Below are positions 9,246 to 18,335 of a stretch of DNA of 64,000 bases, piece by piece. The DNA is from Ignavibacteriales bacterium (GTDB taxonomy: Bacteria; Bacteroidota; Ignavibacteria; Ignavibacteriales; Ignavibacteriaceae). Position 1 is the first letter of the stretch, and each line of letters starts with the position of its first letter. Under the pieces are notes generated by a model. It was not told the DNA's origin. It did not search any database and worked only from the letters and a program-made list of their open reading frames with translations. Position numbers and translations under genes: made by a program. The stretch lies in assembly GCA_016709765.1 (NCBI GenBank), contig JADJMD010000013.1, positions 868,001-932,000 of the forward strand, read 5' to 3'.

Positions 9246-10208
9246 TTGAATAAGACAGATAAAAATAAAGTTGTTTCCGATCTTGCAGAACAGGGGATCA
9301 AAACAACAATAATAGGAATATTTGCAAGCATTGTGCTTGCAGCAATTAAGGGTATTGCCGGCGTAATGGGTAACTCATACGCCTTAATTGCAGATGCAAT
9401 CGAATCCTCATCTGATGTATTTACTTCGATTATAGTTTTAACGGGATTAAAAATCGCAAGAAAGCCAGCTGACGAAACACACCCATACGGACACGGAAAA
9501 GCAGAGCCATTTGCTGGAATTGTTGTCGCTGCAGCTTTATTAATAGCTGCCATTATTATTATAATTCAAAGCCTTCACGAAATAATTACTCCTCATCACG
9601 CACCTAAACCTTTTACATTAATTGTTTTGGTAGTAGTTGTCATTACCAAAGAATTTCTTTTTAGATTTATAATCAAGGTTGGAAATTCCGTTGACAGCGT
9701 TGCAGTTAAAAACGATGCTTGGCACCATAGAAGTGATGCTATTACATCCGCAGCCGCATTTGTTGGTATCGCAATTGCACTTATTGGCGGCAAAGGGTAT
9801 GAGCAGGCTGATGATTATGCTGCATTGTGTGCTTCCATTATAATAATTTATAATGCTTATAGACTATTTAAACCCGCTTTATTTGAAATTATGGATGCTG
9901 CTCCTTCACCAGAAGTAATAAAAAAAGCTATTGAGACTTCTCTTAAAGTTGATGGCGTTGTTGCGATTGATAAGTGCTTTGCTAGAAAAATGGGATTTGA
10001 ATACTATATTGATATGCATGTTATTGTCGATGGGAATATTACCGTTCATAAAGGACATGAGATTTCTCACAAGGTTAAAGATAAACTGAAGGAAGAATAT
10101 CCCAAAATATCTAATGTGCTTGTTCATATAGAACCTGCAACAGAGGAAAGATTAAGGCGGGAACATATTATTAATCAAACCAAAGGGAAAAAGGACACTA
10201 TTCACTAG
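9246..10208 (+). CDS. Cation diffusion facilitator (CDF) family metal transporter
   Basis: 320 residues with about six TM helices and a C-terminal cytoplasmic CDF domain (about 220-310). CDF proteins export Zn2+, Fe2+, Mn2+ or Co2+ by proton antiport. Family marks: the HPYGHGKAE loop after TM2 and HHRSD in TM5 (H160, D164). In TM2 the site usually DxxxD reads ExxxD (E53, D57), so the first ligand is Glu, which may change metal preference. The start is a TTG without a clear ribosome-binding site; no ATG upstream of TM1 is available, and the N-terminus fits the family. Substrate not assignable. Confidence 0.88.
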   Translation: MNKTDKNKVVSDLAEQGIKTTIIGIFASIVLAAIKGIAGVMGNSYALIADAIESSSDVFTSIIVLTGLKIARKPADETHPYGHGKAEPFAGIVVAAALLIAAIIIIIQSLHEIITPHHAPKPFTLIVLVVVVITKEFLFRFIIKVGNSVDSVAVKNDAWHHRSDAITSAAAFVGIAIALIGGKGYEQADDYAALCASIIIIYNAYRLFKPALFEIMDAAPSPEVIKKAIETSLKVDGVVAIDKCFARKMGFEYYIDMHVIVDGNITVHKGHEISHKVKDKLKEEYPKISNVLVHIEPATEERLRREHIINQTKGKKDTIH

Positions 10209-10334
10209 AGAATTATCCATAGGATCAATTAATTTTTGTTTTTTTGGATCCAAACTACTATTAATTGCATCTTATACGTTATCATTACTAAAGAATAATT
10301 ATTGTTAGACTTATCACCCAAAAAGGAGATCATC

Positions 10335-10541
10335 ATGAAAGCAAATGTTGGAAGTGCAGATCGTATAATTCGTTTTGTTCTTGGTGCAGTTATTATAGTC
10401 CTTGGTTTTTACTTTAAGAGTTTGTGGGGTATTGTTGGTTTAGTTCCAGTGGCTACGGCTGCTTTAAATTTTTGCCCCGCTTATAATTTAATTGGTGTTT
10501 CTACAAAGAAAAAAATAGAAACCGAAAAATTAAAGAGTTAA
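10335..10541 (+). CDS. DUF2892 (YgaP-like transmembrane domain) small protein
   Basis: 68 residues. The ATG at 10335 has AAGGAG 7-8 bases upstream, so it is preferred over an upstream TTG at 10302. After a short N-terminus (DRIIRFVLG) come two hydrophobic segments and the conserved CPAYNLIGVST end. This matches the membrane domain often fused to rhodaneses (YgaP) or encoded alone. Role unknown; probably a small inner-membrane protein. An intrinsic terminator follows. Confidence 0.85.
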   Translation: MKANVGSADRIIRFVLGAVIIVLGFYFKSLWGIVGLVPVATAALNFCPAYNLIGVSTKKKIETEKLKS

Positions 10542-10555
10542 AATAGTCAAATAAT

Positions 10556-10578
10556 AAAAGGGCAATAATGCCCTTTTT
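10556..10578. terminator. Bidirectional intrinsic terminator
   Basis: AAAAGGGC / GCCCTTTTT stem around an AATAAT loop. It works for the DUF2892 gene on the + strand and overlaps the stop of the convergent LapA-like gene; A and T runs flank both sides. Confidence 0.85.
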
Positions 10579-10798
10579 ATTTTGATTCTATTTGTGCGCC
10601 ACTTTTAGGTTTCTCCAACATTCCCGGAATAATAATACCAACTAATATCCCAACTACAAGTGTTAATATTAATAGTAACAATTTTGATATTTCGATTTTC
10701 CAAAACAGAAAATGAACTGGAATGACTTCAACATTTTGAATGCTCACTATAATAAATAAAGCCAACAATATTAGCGTAGCTATGCTTTTAAAATTCAT
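10577..10798 (-). CDS. LapA-like (DUF1049) small membrane protein
   Basis: 73 residues from ATG 10798, which lies 6 bases after an AAAGGGTGA-like ribosome site; a GTG at 10807 is the alternative start. Two TM helices are joined by a short loop: the first ends in VSIQNVEVIPVHFLFW, the second runs LLLLILTLVVGILVGI. This is the typical DUF1049 pattern (QN-V-F-W then a Gly-rich helix). E. coli LapA helps control LPS assembly with LapB; no lapB lies nearby, so only the family is claimed. Confidence 0.8.
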   Translation of the reverse strand: MNFKSIATLILLALFIIVSIQNVEVIPVHFLFWKIEISKLLLLILTLVVGILVGIIIPGMLEKPKSGAQIESK

Positions 10799-10854
10799 AA
10801 TGTTCACCCTTTACCTAGAAATTAATTATTGTTTTGCATTATGTTAATTTAAGC

Positions 10855-10890
10855 AAAAAAAAAATGCCATATCATTTTTTGATATGGCAT
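10855..10890 (-). terminator. Intrinsic terminator of the lectin-like gene
   Basis: A perfect 11-bp stem ATGCCATATCA/TGATATGGCAT with a 5-base loop; on the minus strand it is followed by a run of about nine T. Confidence 0.9.
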
Positions 10891-10913
10891 AAATAAAAAC
10901 AAAATAACTCAGA

Positions 10914-11270
10914 TTATTCAGTATAAGCTAACCAATAACCGCTAATACTATAAACTTTTGAATCTGCCCACGTACGAATTTTTACTGTAAATCCATCTCT
11001 TGAAACAGAAAGAACTTCAACGTTGTATCTGTTGTTAAACCCTTTATCTGTATCAATCTGTGTAACAGAAAGCATAACTTTTGGTTTAACTTCATAAGGG
11101 TTTTTAAAAGCTACTTCGATTGTCATAGTTCTTTCACCGGTATTTGTATCTAGGGTATAACCAGAATCACCTATTTTGGTTGACCATTGACCACTCTGAG
11201 TTTGAGCAGATACTAATGCTGAAAAAGCAACAAAGAAGAATACTATTGTAAGAACTGATAGTTTTCTCAT
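10914..11270 (-). CDS. Secreted protein with H-type-lectin-like domain
   Basis: 118 residues; ATG preceded by AGGAGG. A signal peptide (about 1-22, cut after VSA) is followed by one domain. It shows the order seen in H-type lectins (discoidin/Helix agglutinin C-terminal fold): a strand with FKNPYEVKPKVMLSV, a TQIDTD loop, an NNRYNVEV strand, the GFTVKIRTWADS hairpin and a closing GYWLAY strand. Such domains bind sugars, often as trimers. The call is from motif order only. The gene stands alone, with its own terminator. It could be a surface or periplasmic glycan-binding protein; its ligand is unknown. Confidence 0.7.
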   Translation of the reverse strand: MRKLSVLTIVFFFVAFSALVSAQTQSGQWSTKIGDSGYTLDTNTGERTMTIEVAFKNPYEVKPKVMLSVTQIDTDKGFNNRYNVEVLSVSRDGFTVKIRTWADSKVYSISGYWLAYTE

Positions 11271-11525
11271 CTTTTCCTCCTGGATGATTAATAAATAATT
11301 AAAGAATTTGAGCTGTTATTCAATATTTCAAAGAAATCTTGAATAAAATTTAATCGTTTGAATTTTTATTTCCTAATAAGTTTTGTGATTAAACCGTAAT
11401 CATTCACATTGCTATTGTCTAAAAACAATCTTTGTTATGTTTTACTTACAATCGGAACAAATAAAAACTTTAGAAGTATAAGTACCAAAATCATTAGTTC
11501 TATAATTTTATTAGGAGGAATGATC

Positions 11526-12185
11526 ATGGCAATCTTAAAAACCAAAAAAGCTGATTTGAATATTCATTACAAAAAGTATCTTAAAATTAGCATAATTATA
11601 GTTCTTACATTACTAATCGCAGCATTTAAATTCTCACCTAATCAATCCAAACAGCCAAGTATTAAAGAAGACCCTGGTTGTATAATAAATATTTTTGATA
11701 TACCACCAACAGAACTGATTACAAAACCACTTTTACCTCCCCGTCCACAACTCCCCGAGATATCAACGGGAGATAATATTATAGATATTGAATTTGATGC
11801 AACAGACTTTGATCTAACCGAAAACATTTCTCCACCAGCAGAATTAGAAAAGCCTTCAAACAGAATTGTGGAAGAAGAAGATCACATTCCATTTTTTAGA
11901 GTTGAGGTAAAACCTGAAATAATTGGTGGATTAGAAAGCATACTCAAAAATGTTTACTATACTGAAATTGCCAGAAGAGCGATGATTGAAGGCAGAGTTA
12001 CTATTGAATTTATTGTAAACAAAAATGGTAATGTTGAAGATGCAACTGTTTTGAAGGGTATATCTGAAGAGTTAGATTTGATTGCACTTAACGCAGTTAA
12101 ACAAGCAAGGTTTACGCCTGGTTTACAAAGAGGAAAACCAGTTATGGTAAAAATGGTTATTCCAATTGTATATAAATTAAAATAA
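11526..12185 (+). CDS. TonB-family energy transducer
   Basis: 219 residues from ATG 11526, 7 bases after AGGAGG; the longer frame from TTG 11409 lacks such support. A basic N-terminus with KKADL is followed by a single TM helix (about 20-38) ending AAFKF, the usual Bacteroidota TonB start. A Pro-rich periplasmic stretch and a C-terminal TonB domain follow (about 135-219): GGLESI at its start, ARRAMIEGRVTIEFIV, GNVEDATVLKG and the ARFTPG turn. It would pass proton-motive force to TonB-dependent outer-membrane receptors. No exbB/exbD or receptor lies next to it. Confidence 0.9.
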   Translation: MAILKTKKADLNIHYKKYLKISIIIVLTLLIAAFKFSPNQSKQPSIKEDPGCIINIFDIPPTELITKPLLPPRPQLPEISTGDNIIDIEFDATDFDLTENISPPAELEKPSNRIVEEEDHIPFFRVEVKPEIIGGLESILKNVYYTEIARRAMIEGRVTIEFIVNKNGNVEDATVLKGISEELDLIALNAVKQARFTPGLQRGKPVMVKMVIPIVYKLK

Positions 12186-12196
12186 GAATTTTAAGG

Positions 12197-13384
12197 TTAA
12201 TTTACTTTACAAACTATTCCCTTTAGATAAAGTCCTTCGGGAAAGCTAGTTAACATTGTGTGGTCGGGAGATTGTGTTAAATATTTTAAAATATGAACCT
12301 CTCTCCCGGAATCCGCAGCTGCATCCGCGATAATTTTATTAAATAACTCCGAAACTATATGACCCGAACAAGAAAATGTAAATAGAGTGCCATTTTTTTT
12401 TAAAAGTTTTAATGCTAAAAGATTAATATCCTTATAACCTCTGCTTGCTTTTTCAACTTGGCTAACAGATTCTGCAAACTTGGGTGGGTCAAGAATTATA
12501 ACATCAAATTGTTTGTCTGCATCTCTAAGTTTTCTCAAATATTTAAAGACATCACCATTTACATTTTCATATTTTGATGAATCAATTCCATTTAAGGAAA
12601 AATTTCTCTCGGCTAAAAGCAATGCTTCTTCAGATGAATCAACATTGGTAACTTTACTTGCACCAGCTATAAGAGCATAAACAGAAAATCCGCCAGTAAA
12701 TGAGAAGCAATTAAGAATTTCATTTTCTACAGAAAATTTTTCTAACAATTTTCTGTTATCTCTTTGATCTAGATAAAAACCTGTTTTATGGCCATTAACA
12801 ATATCGACAAAAAACTTATTTCCGTTTTCAATTATTTCAATCAACCCCTCGGGTTCTTTTCCGTATAGTATTCCTTTTGATTGTTGCAAACCTTCTTTTT
12901 CTCTAACGGTAACATCAGAACGCTCAAATATTCCGGTTGGATTCAATTTATTGATAAGAATTGCAACTATCTCTTTTTTCCAAAATTCTGAACCCGCAGA
13001 TAAAAACTGGCAAACAAGAAAATCGGCGTACTTATCAACAATAACTCCTGGTAAAAAATCACATTCAGCATTAATTATTCTATACGCATTTGTTGATACA
13101 TCATCAATAATTTGTTTTCGGAATTGTATTGCATTTTCAATCCTTTTTTGGATAAATTTCCTATCAACTGTCTCATCAGGATTAAAAGACAAAACTCGAA
13201 CAGAAATTTGAGAATGTGAAGAGTAAGAACCAGATCCCAAAATTTTTCCATCTCCGGAAATAATCTTAACTGTTTCTCCGTTTTTATTCACATCTTTTAT
13301 AGAATCAACAGCTCCGGAAAAAATCCAAGGATGTTTTCTGTTAAAAGATTTTTCGCGCCCTTTTTGTAATTTTACTATCGGCAT
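12197..13384 (-). CDS. rlmI: Class I SAM-dependent rRNA methyltransferase, RlmI-like
   Basis: 395 residues. An N-terminal PUA domain (about 1-75; KGREKSFNRKHPWIFSGAV) is followed by the EEHEE-like middle region and a Rossmann methyltransferase core. That core has NCFSFTGGFSVYA as SAM motif I, NVDSSEEAL as acidic motif II, and the FDVIILDPPKFA catalytic motif IV. The C-terminal SCSGH is also characteristic. RlmI makes m5C1962 in 23S rRNA, so this is the likely role; other members of the family methylate other bases, so the exact target is inference. Single gene, convergent with tonB. Confidence 0.85.
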   Translation of the reverse strand: MPIVKLQKGREKSFNRKHPWIFSGAVDSIKDVNKNGETVKIISGDGKILGSGSYSSHSQISVRVLSFNPDETVDRKFIQKRIENAIQFRKQIIDDVSTNAYRIINAECDFLPGVIVDKYADFLVCQFLSAGSEFWKKEIVAILINKLNPTGIFERSDVTVREKEGLQQSKGILYGKEPEGLIEIIENGNKFFVDIVNGHKTGFYLDQRDNRKLLEKFSVENEILNCFSFTGGFSVYALIAGASKVTNVDSSEEALLLAERNFSLNGIDSSKYENVNGDVFKYLRKLRDADKQFDVIILDPPKFAESVSQVEKASRGYKDINLLALKLLKKNGTLFTFSCSGHIVSELFNKIIADAAADSGREVHILKYLTQSPDHTMLTSFPEGLYLKGIVCKVN

Positions 13385-13404
13385 TTTAAATATTTCAAAA
13401 TTAT

Positions 13405-14112
13405 TTACTCATTAAAATTTATCACGACTCTAACGCCTGCATGAAGCGTTAACATTTCTATTTTGGACTTGCTGGGATGATATATTACTCTCTGCCCTAT
13501 CACCTCTACTGAGCCTTCTTTTAGATATTCAGCTTCTGAGCCAAACAAATACCTACCTTTAAGATCAAGATAAATTGCCCCATTTTCTGTTATGGGATCG
13601 CCGCTTAGCAATATCGAGATACCACCTCCTGCACCATAACTCCACGCCCAATCTTCAAAGTTTGTGCTGCTTGCAAACTCTTCATTGTTATTTTCATTTT
13701 TTACAGAAGTTTCTGTAAATAAGTATTGACCACCAAACAATCCCTGAACATAGGGTCTTATTCTACCTGTTGGCAATCCAAGTTCAAAGACTAAATGAAA
13801 GTTTACAAGGTTGTTTGTTCTATCAACTCTGAGAAAAACTTCTGGAATATTATACATAGGTTCGCTGCGGCTTTCATTTCCATACACATAATATCCCACA
13901 TTCAATCCAAACCCAAACGGAGCGCGTGGTTTTGGTGAAAAAAACATGAACTCGCCGCTTAATCCATACCCAAGATTATCAACTTGATCTCCGAATTCAC
14001 CTTGCGGCAAAGCCAGCGATAAGTTAATACCTGCTTGCTGAGCACTAGAATTATTATAAATGAAACAGACTAGTAAAAAAATTAAAACTGAAAAGTATTT
14101 TTTTATATTCAT
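13405..14112 (-). CDS. Secreted outer-membrane beta-barrel-like protein
   Basis: 235 residues with a signal peptide (about 1-25, cut after SSA). The mature part alternates short hydrophobic strands with Gly- and aromatic-rich turns (GLNVGYYVYG, AWSYGAGGGISI, LDLKGRYLFG, LHAGVRVVIN), as in small 8-stranded Bacteroidota/Ignavibacteria barrels. No enzymatic motif is seen. It sits 20 bases upstream of rlmI on the same strand. Role unknown. Confidence 0.7.
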   Translation of the reverse strand: MNIKKYFSVLIFLLVCFIYNNSSAQQAGINLSLALPQGEFGDQVDNLGYGLSGEFMFFSPKPRAPFGFGLNVGYYVYGNESRSEPMYNIPEVFLRVDRTNNLVNFHLVFELGLPTGRIRPYVQGLFGGQYLFTETSVKNENNNEEFASSTNFEDWAWSYGAGGGISILLSGDPITENGAIYLDLKGRYLFGSEAEYLKEGSVEVIGQRVIYHPSKSKIEMLTLHAGVRVVINFNE

Positions 14113-14251
14113 ATTAACTCCACTACATTTTTAAATGATTTTGAGTTTCAAAATTAAATTACATAATTAAAAATACTAATTATTTTATGATGAACGGTTA
14201 ATATGCTCAAAGTTAATCTCTTGATAACTTATTTTAATTTGTGTTAAAAAT

Positions 14252-14283
14252 AAAAAAGGGATCATAAAAATGATCCCTTTTTA
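14252..14283. terminator. Strong intrinsic terminator, likely for the coiled-coil gene
   Basis: 12-bp stem (AAAAAGGGATCA-type arm pairing with TGATCCCTTTTT) and 6-base loop, 19 bases past the stop of the leftward gene. The flanking A and T runs would let it work in both directions. Confidence 0.9.
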
Positions 14284-14301
14284 TAAATCTAATAATTACT
14301 G

Positions 14302-17300
14302 TTAAATTTTAAACAATCTAGTTGTTTCCTGTTCCTGCTGATTGTCATTCAATTCATTTGAATCATCAATCGAAATTTTTCTGGAAATAGAGTCCTGCCT
14401 GTTTTTTAAAATTGATTGTTCAATCTTTAATTTTTCTCTTATTTTTTGATAACGCTGAAGCACTCTTTGGCTCTTCCCGATTTCTTCCTGCAGTTTCTTT
14501 TTCATTGATGCAAGCTTAACAATATTGCCCCTGTGCTCTTCATGCTCAACCTTTATCATACTTATTGCAGATTGAAGTTCAACAAGCTCTTCCATAGAAT
14601 CCGATATTTTATTATTAAGTTCATCAACTTTTTCTTCATAACCACGCACTTCTTTTTCAACCTTTGAACGTTTCTCTTTTGCTTCAACAAATTTCTGATT
14701 CATATTGCTGATCAGTTCCTGCAAACTTTGCTCAACAGCAGTTCTCTTTTTCAAAATAAGTTCTGCTTCCAGTTTCATATCATCGTTGGAATTTTTCTTC
14801 TCAACAATTTGTTCGTCAAGTTTTAACAAATCATTTCTAAGCTGTTCTTTCTTTTCATTAAATACTTTTAACAGTTGCTCAAAAGAATCAATTTCAGCTT
14901 GACGCATATTTAATAATCTATCACTTTCTTCAATTGCGTTTATCTTTTCAAACAAAAGTTGATCTTTCTCTTCAATATCTTTTTCTTTCTTCTGAACGAT
15001 TTGATCAATAACAGATCTCTTTTTTGTGATTTCATTCATTTCAGAATTAAAACGCTGAAACATTTTTGTAAATCTATTTTCAAGATCAAGATTACCTTTT
15101 TCAATCTCTTCACGGCGCTGCTCTAACAATGGAAGAATCTCTTTTATCTTTTCTTTGTTCTTGTTTAGTTTATCATAACTATCTTGCTCAAGCATTGTGC
15201 GCTTATGCAATTCATTCTTTAGATCTTCAAGTCGTCGCGTTTCGTCGGATAGTTCTTTATGCCTGTCTTCAATTTCAGTTACTTCAACACTAAGTTTCGC
15301 TAATCTTTTGGTTTTGATGCTCAGTGATTCTTCAGCAGCAAAAAGTTCTTTTTGTCTGCTTTCAATTGTTTCAAATATTTTTTGCTGACGCGCATTTGTT
15401 TCATTCATTTCCCTAAGCTTTTCTGCCATTTGGGATTCTAACAACTGTGCTTCATTTTCACGAGCAGTAAAGCTATTTTCAATCTGATTAAGTCTATCAA
15501 CTTTTTCTTTGATTTGCTCGGCGAGTTCATCTACTTTTAATCGAGTATTTTTCTCAGCTTGATTAAGTTCAGCAATAATACCTCGAATTTGTTCAGCTTC
15601 AGCATTTTGCAATTCTATTTGGTTGGCCAACTGCTGAACAGCAATTCTTTTTTCATTTTCGCTGTTCTCAAGCTCAATAACTCTACTTGCAACGCCTGCG
15701 GTTTTTTCATCTATCTCCGCACTGATTTCTTCAAGCTTAATCTTTTTTTGGATGTTTTCTTCAGTAAGTTTTTGTACTTCACTTTTTAAAATTTCAGATT
15801 TTTGTTCTTCTTCAAAAAGTTTTGATGTGAGATTTTCAATTCTATTTTGTATTTCTTCTTCATCTTTTTCAAGCGCAGAAAGTTTAATTACTCTTTCATC
15901 AAGTTGTTTTTGACTTACAATCAAAGCGGCAGAAAATTCTTTTACTTTGTATTCTTTTTCATTTTTTTCTTCAGTTAACTCTATAATAACCGCTTTTAAA
16001 GAATTACACTTTTGTTCCTGCGCACTAATTTCTTCACTAAGAGTTTCTAGTTTTTCATTAAAATGTTTTTCTTTAGAATCGAGTTCATTTAAAGTAAATC
16101 GTTTTTGCTCCAATAATGATTCTTCGTTATATAATTCGCTGTTAAGCTCAGATAATTTTTCCTTTTTAATATTTATGTCGTCATTAATTTTTTCTAATTC
16201 TGATTGTGCGGGAATTATTTGCTGGCTAAGCAAAGATTGGTGTTGATTTATTTGCTCAGATAATTTTTGTAGTTCTTCTTTTTTAATTTTTTCTTCTTCT
16301 GCAAGTTGTGATAAACTGTTTCGAATATCATTTGCCTTTTCTTCTTTAAGCTCTATCTCGTTGTTAAGTTCTTCTAATAATATCAATTTGTTTTGTTCAT
16401 CAGTTGCAAGTTTTTTGTTTTGTAGAGATTTTTCTTGTTGATATTCTTCATCTTTCTTAATCTGATCTGCTAATTCAACAACCGCCGATTTTTTATTTTC
16501 AATCTCATCAACTAAAAACGAAAGTTCTTTTCTTAGATCATCTGATTTTGATTCTTGCAAATTGAGTTCCTCGGCAAGCTTATCAGTTTTTTCAATTTTT
16601 TCCTGTTCCATTAACTCGAGCTCTCTAAATCGCATCCGCTTGTGATCAAGCTGCGTTTCATTGACCTCAATTTGTTCAGTAAGTTCAGCTATTTTTTGCG
16701 CACGTGATGATTCTTCTTCAGTTAAGCGGGCAATTTCGGATTTGATAACATCAAGTCTTAATTCCTGTTCCTTTGCTTCCCGAGATATTTCCTCAATCCA
16801 GTGAATTCTTTCTTTGCCAATCTTATCTAAATTTTCAAGGTTTTGTTTTTTCTCATCAGAAAAACTTTCTTTAAACTTTAATTGATCTAAAACTTTTGAA
16901 AGTCCGGATCGTTTTTTGTTTTCTTCCTCTTCAAGACTGCTTAATCTTACCTTCAGAGCTTCAACTTTTTGCTTTTGATCATCTGCCTGTCTTACCAATT
17001 CTCGTAACTGCCTTTTACGAGTTTCTTCTTCTTCATAAAGACTGGAGATTTTTGATCCTAAATAATCAGCTTGTTTTTTCTTTTCTTTTACTTCCTCATC
17101 CAGTTCTTTTAATAGGCTTGTGGAATGATTTTCCTTTTCCTTTAAATCAAACAACTTTTTATTTAATTCTGTGATCTCTTTTTCTTTTTCGTGAATCTCA
17201 TTTAGAACTCTGTGTTGTTCGCTTGTTAACTGGGTAATCTTATCCTCAACATCGTGAGCTTCTTTATAAGAGTTGTTAAGTTTTTCACTGCTTAAAAGTT

Positions 17301-17832
17301 CAAGTTCTTTTTTCTTTTCATTAATCCTTTCATTCATCTCATCTTCAAGCGAATTCAATTCATCAATCTTTTCTTCCGCGGTAAACATCTTATCTGTAAG
17401 CTCATCATACTCTTTATTCAAAACAGCAATTTGATTTACTTTGTTTTTAATAGCGTCATTGTCAAAATCAACTTCAATCTCTCTAAAGTTTTCATTGTTG
17501 CTAATTTGGTTTTTTATTTGATCTATGCGTGAGGAATAATCTAGCAGAGTGTTTTGTTCTTCTATTTTTAATTGGCGCAGGTTAAGAATTTCTTTATTGA
17601 ACCCTTCAATATCGGCTTTGTTTTGTCTTTTTTGCTCTCGAAGAGTTTCTATTTCACCAGCTAATGCAAGCTTACGTTCATTTAAATCAGAAACCTCCAT
17701 GCGCATCTTTTTTAATACATCATTAAGATTGCGTACGTTATCTTCCTTCTCCGAAATACTATTAATTCTAAAGAGAAGTTCTTCGTTTTCTTTTTCTAAT
17801 TCGCGTAGTCGTTTATTTTCAAATAAACCCAT
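14302..17832 (-). CDS. Giant coiled-coil protein, unknown (1176 aa)
   Basis: Start ATG with AGGAG 6-8 bases upstream. From residue ~8 to ~1150 the protein is almost entirely charged heptad sequence rich in E, K, L, Q, N and S, with recurrent blocks such as EEI-KLTEEI and LAEELN. There is no signal peptide, TM segment, Walker motif or globular end, which rules out a complete SMC/Rad50-type ATPase. The short unstructured C-terminus (after KNRQDSISRK) is polar. The repetition suggests growth by internal duplication. By analogy with other ATPase-free bacterial coiled-coil proteins it could be cytoskeletal, a scaffold or a spacer; this is inference. It is monocistronic with its own terminator. Confidence 0.85.
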   Translation of the reverse strand: MGLFENKRLRELEKENEELLFRINSISEKEDNVRNLNDVLKKMRMEVSDLNERKLALAGEIETLREQKRQNKADIEGFNKEILNLRQLKIEEQNTLLDYSSRIDQIKNQISNNENFREIEVDFDNDAIKNKVNQIAVLNKEYDELTDKMFTAEEKIDELNSLEDEMNERINEKKKELELLSSEKLNNSYKEAHDVEDKITQLTSEQHRVLNEIHEKEKEITELNKKLFDLKEKENHSTSLLKELDEEVKEKKKQADYLGSKISSLYEEEETRKRQLRELVRQADDQKQKVEALKVRLSSLEEEENKKRSGLSKVLDQLKFKESFSDEKKQNLENLDKIGKERIHWIEEISREAKEQELRLDVIKSEIARLTEEESSRAQKIAELTEQIEVNETQLDHKRMRFRELELMEQEKIEKTDKLAEELNLQESKSDDLRKELSFLVDEIENKKSAVVELADQIKKDEEYQQEKSLQNKKLATDEQNKLILLEELNNEIELKEEKANDIRNSLSQLAEEEKIKKEELQKLSEQINQHQSLLSQQIIPAQSELEKINDDINIKKEKLSELNSELYNEESLLEQKRFTLNELDSKEKHFNEKLETLSEEISAQEQKCNSLKAVIIELTEEKNEKEYKVKEFSAALIVSQKQLDERVIKLSALEKDEEEIQNRIENLTSKLFEEEQKSEILKSEVQKLTEENIQKKIKLEEISAEIDEKTAGVASRVIELENSENEKRIAVQQLANQIELQNAEAEQIRGIIAELNQAEKNTRLKVDELAEQIKEKVDRLNQIENSFTARENEAQLLESQMAEKLREMNETNARQQKIFETIESRQKELFAAEESLSIKTKRLAKLSVEVTEIEDRHKELSDETRRLEDLKNELHKRTMLEQDSYDKLNKNKEKIKEILPLLEQRREEIEKGNLDLENRFTKMFQRFNSEMNEITKKRSVIDQIVQKKEKDIEEKDQLLFEKINAIEESDRLLNMRQAEIDSFEQLLKVFNEKKEQLRNDLLKLDEQIVEKKNSNDDMKLEAELILKKRTAVEQSLQELISNMNQKFVEAKEKRSKVEKEVRGYEEKVDELNNKISDSMEELVELQSAISMIKVEHEEHRGNIVKLASMKKKLQEEIGKSQRVLQRYQKIREKLKIEQSILKNRQDSISRKISIDDSNELNDNQQEQETTRLFKI

Positions 17833-17985
17833 AATGGCTCCTATTAAGTATGCCTATATTATCGAAAAAAAATGCTAATTGTATAATAATTTAGAGATGA
17901 AATTAGGTATTGTGCAGATAAATTTCAATTTAACAAAATATTACAACCTGTAAATCTTACTTGCTATTTTAATCGTCAAAAACCG

Positions 17986-18327
17986 CTATAACTTGCCTTC
18001 ACGGTATCGCCTTCGGAATTCGATTTTTTTGATCTGTCGTTCGATGATAAGATCAGCAAGTTTCTCGGGGATTGATTCTTTATTTTTTGATGAAAACAGT
18101 TCAGATAATTTTTTTTCACTTATGTCTATTCGGTAAAGTGTGTTGATTAAGAGATTGTAATTCTTGTCAAGCATATCTTTCATTTTTTCTGTTAGATATT
18201 TTCGAAACTCCTCAAGTCTTTCAAAGTCATTATTCGGGATTAAAGATGAATAATCATTTTTTACAAAATCATTTGAAACAAATTTTTGAATGGAATAAAC
18301 TTCTTCTTTATTTAATTCTTTGTTCAT
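17986..18327 (-). CDS. Conserved-looking hypothetical protein, helical, no signal
   Basis: 113 residues from ATG 18327; a TTG at 18351 is possible and would overlap the upstream stop by 16 bases. Soluble and helical; motifs LNKEEVYSIQKFV, LINTLYRIDISEKKLSELF and LADLIIERQIKKIEFRRRYREG. I do not recognise the family, though the neat charge pattern and the spacing of LYRIDI and the basic end look conserved. It is the last gene of a leftward cluster (PAP2-like, barrel, this protein). Confidence 0.65.
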   Translation of the reverse strand: MNKELNKEEVYSIQKFVSNDFVKNDYSSLIPNNDFERLEEFRKYLTEKMKDMLDKNYNLLINTLYRIDISEKKLSELFSSKNKESIPEKLADLIIERQIKKIEFRRRYREGKL

Positions 18328-18335
18328 AGAAAATA

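Noticed and set aside
11409..11525. Upstream extension of TonB from TTG 11409
   Set aside because: AGGAGG lies directly before ATG 11526 and the extension gives an atypical N-terminus before the TM anchor.
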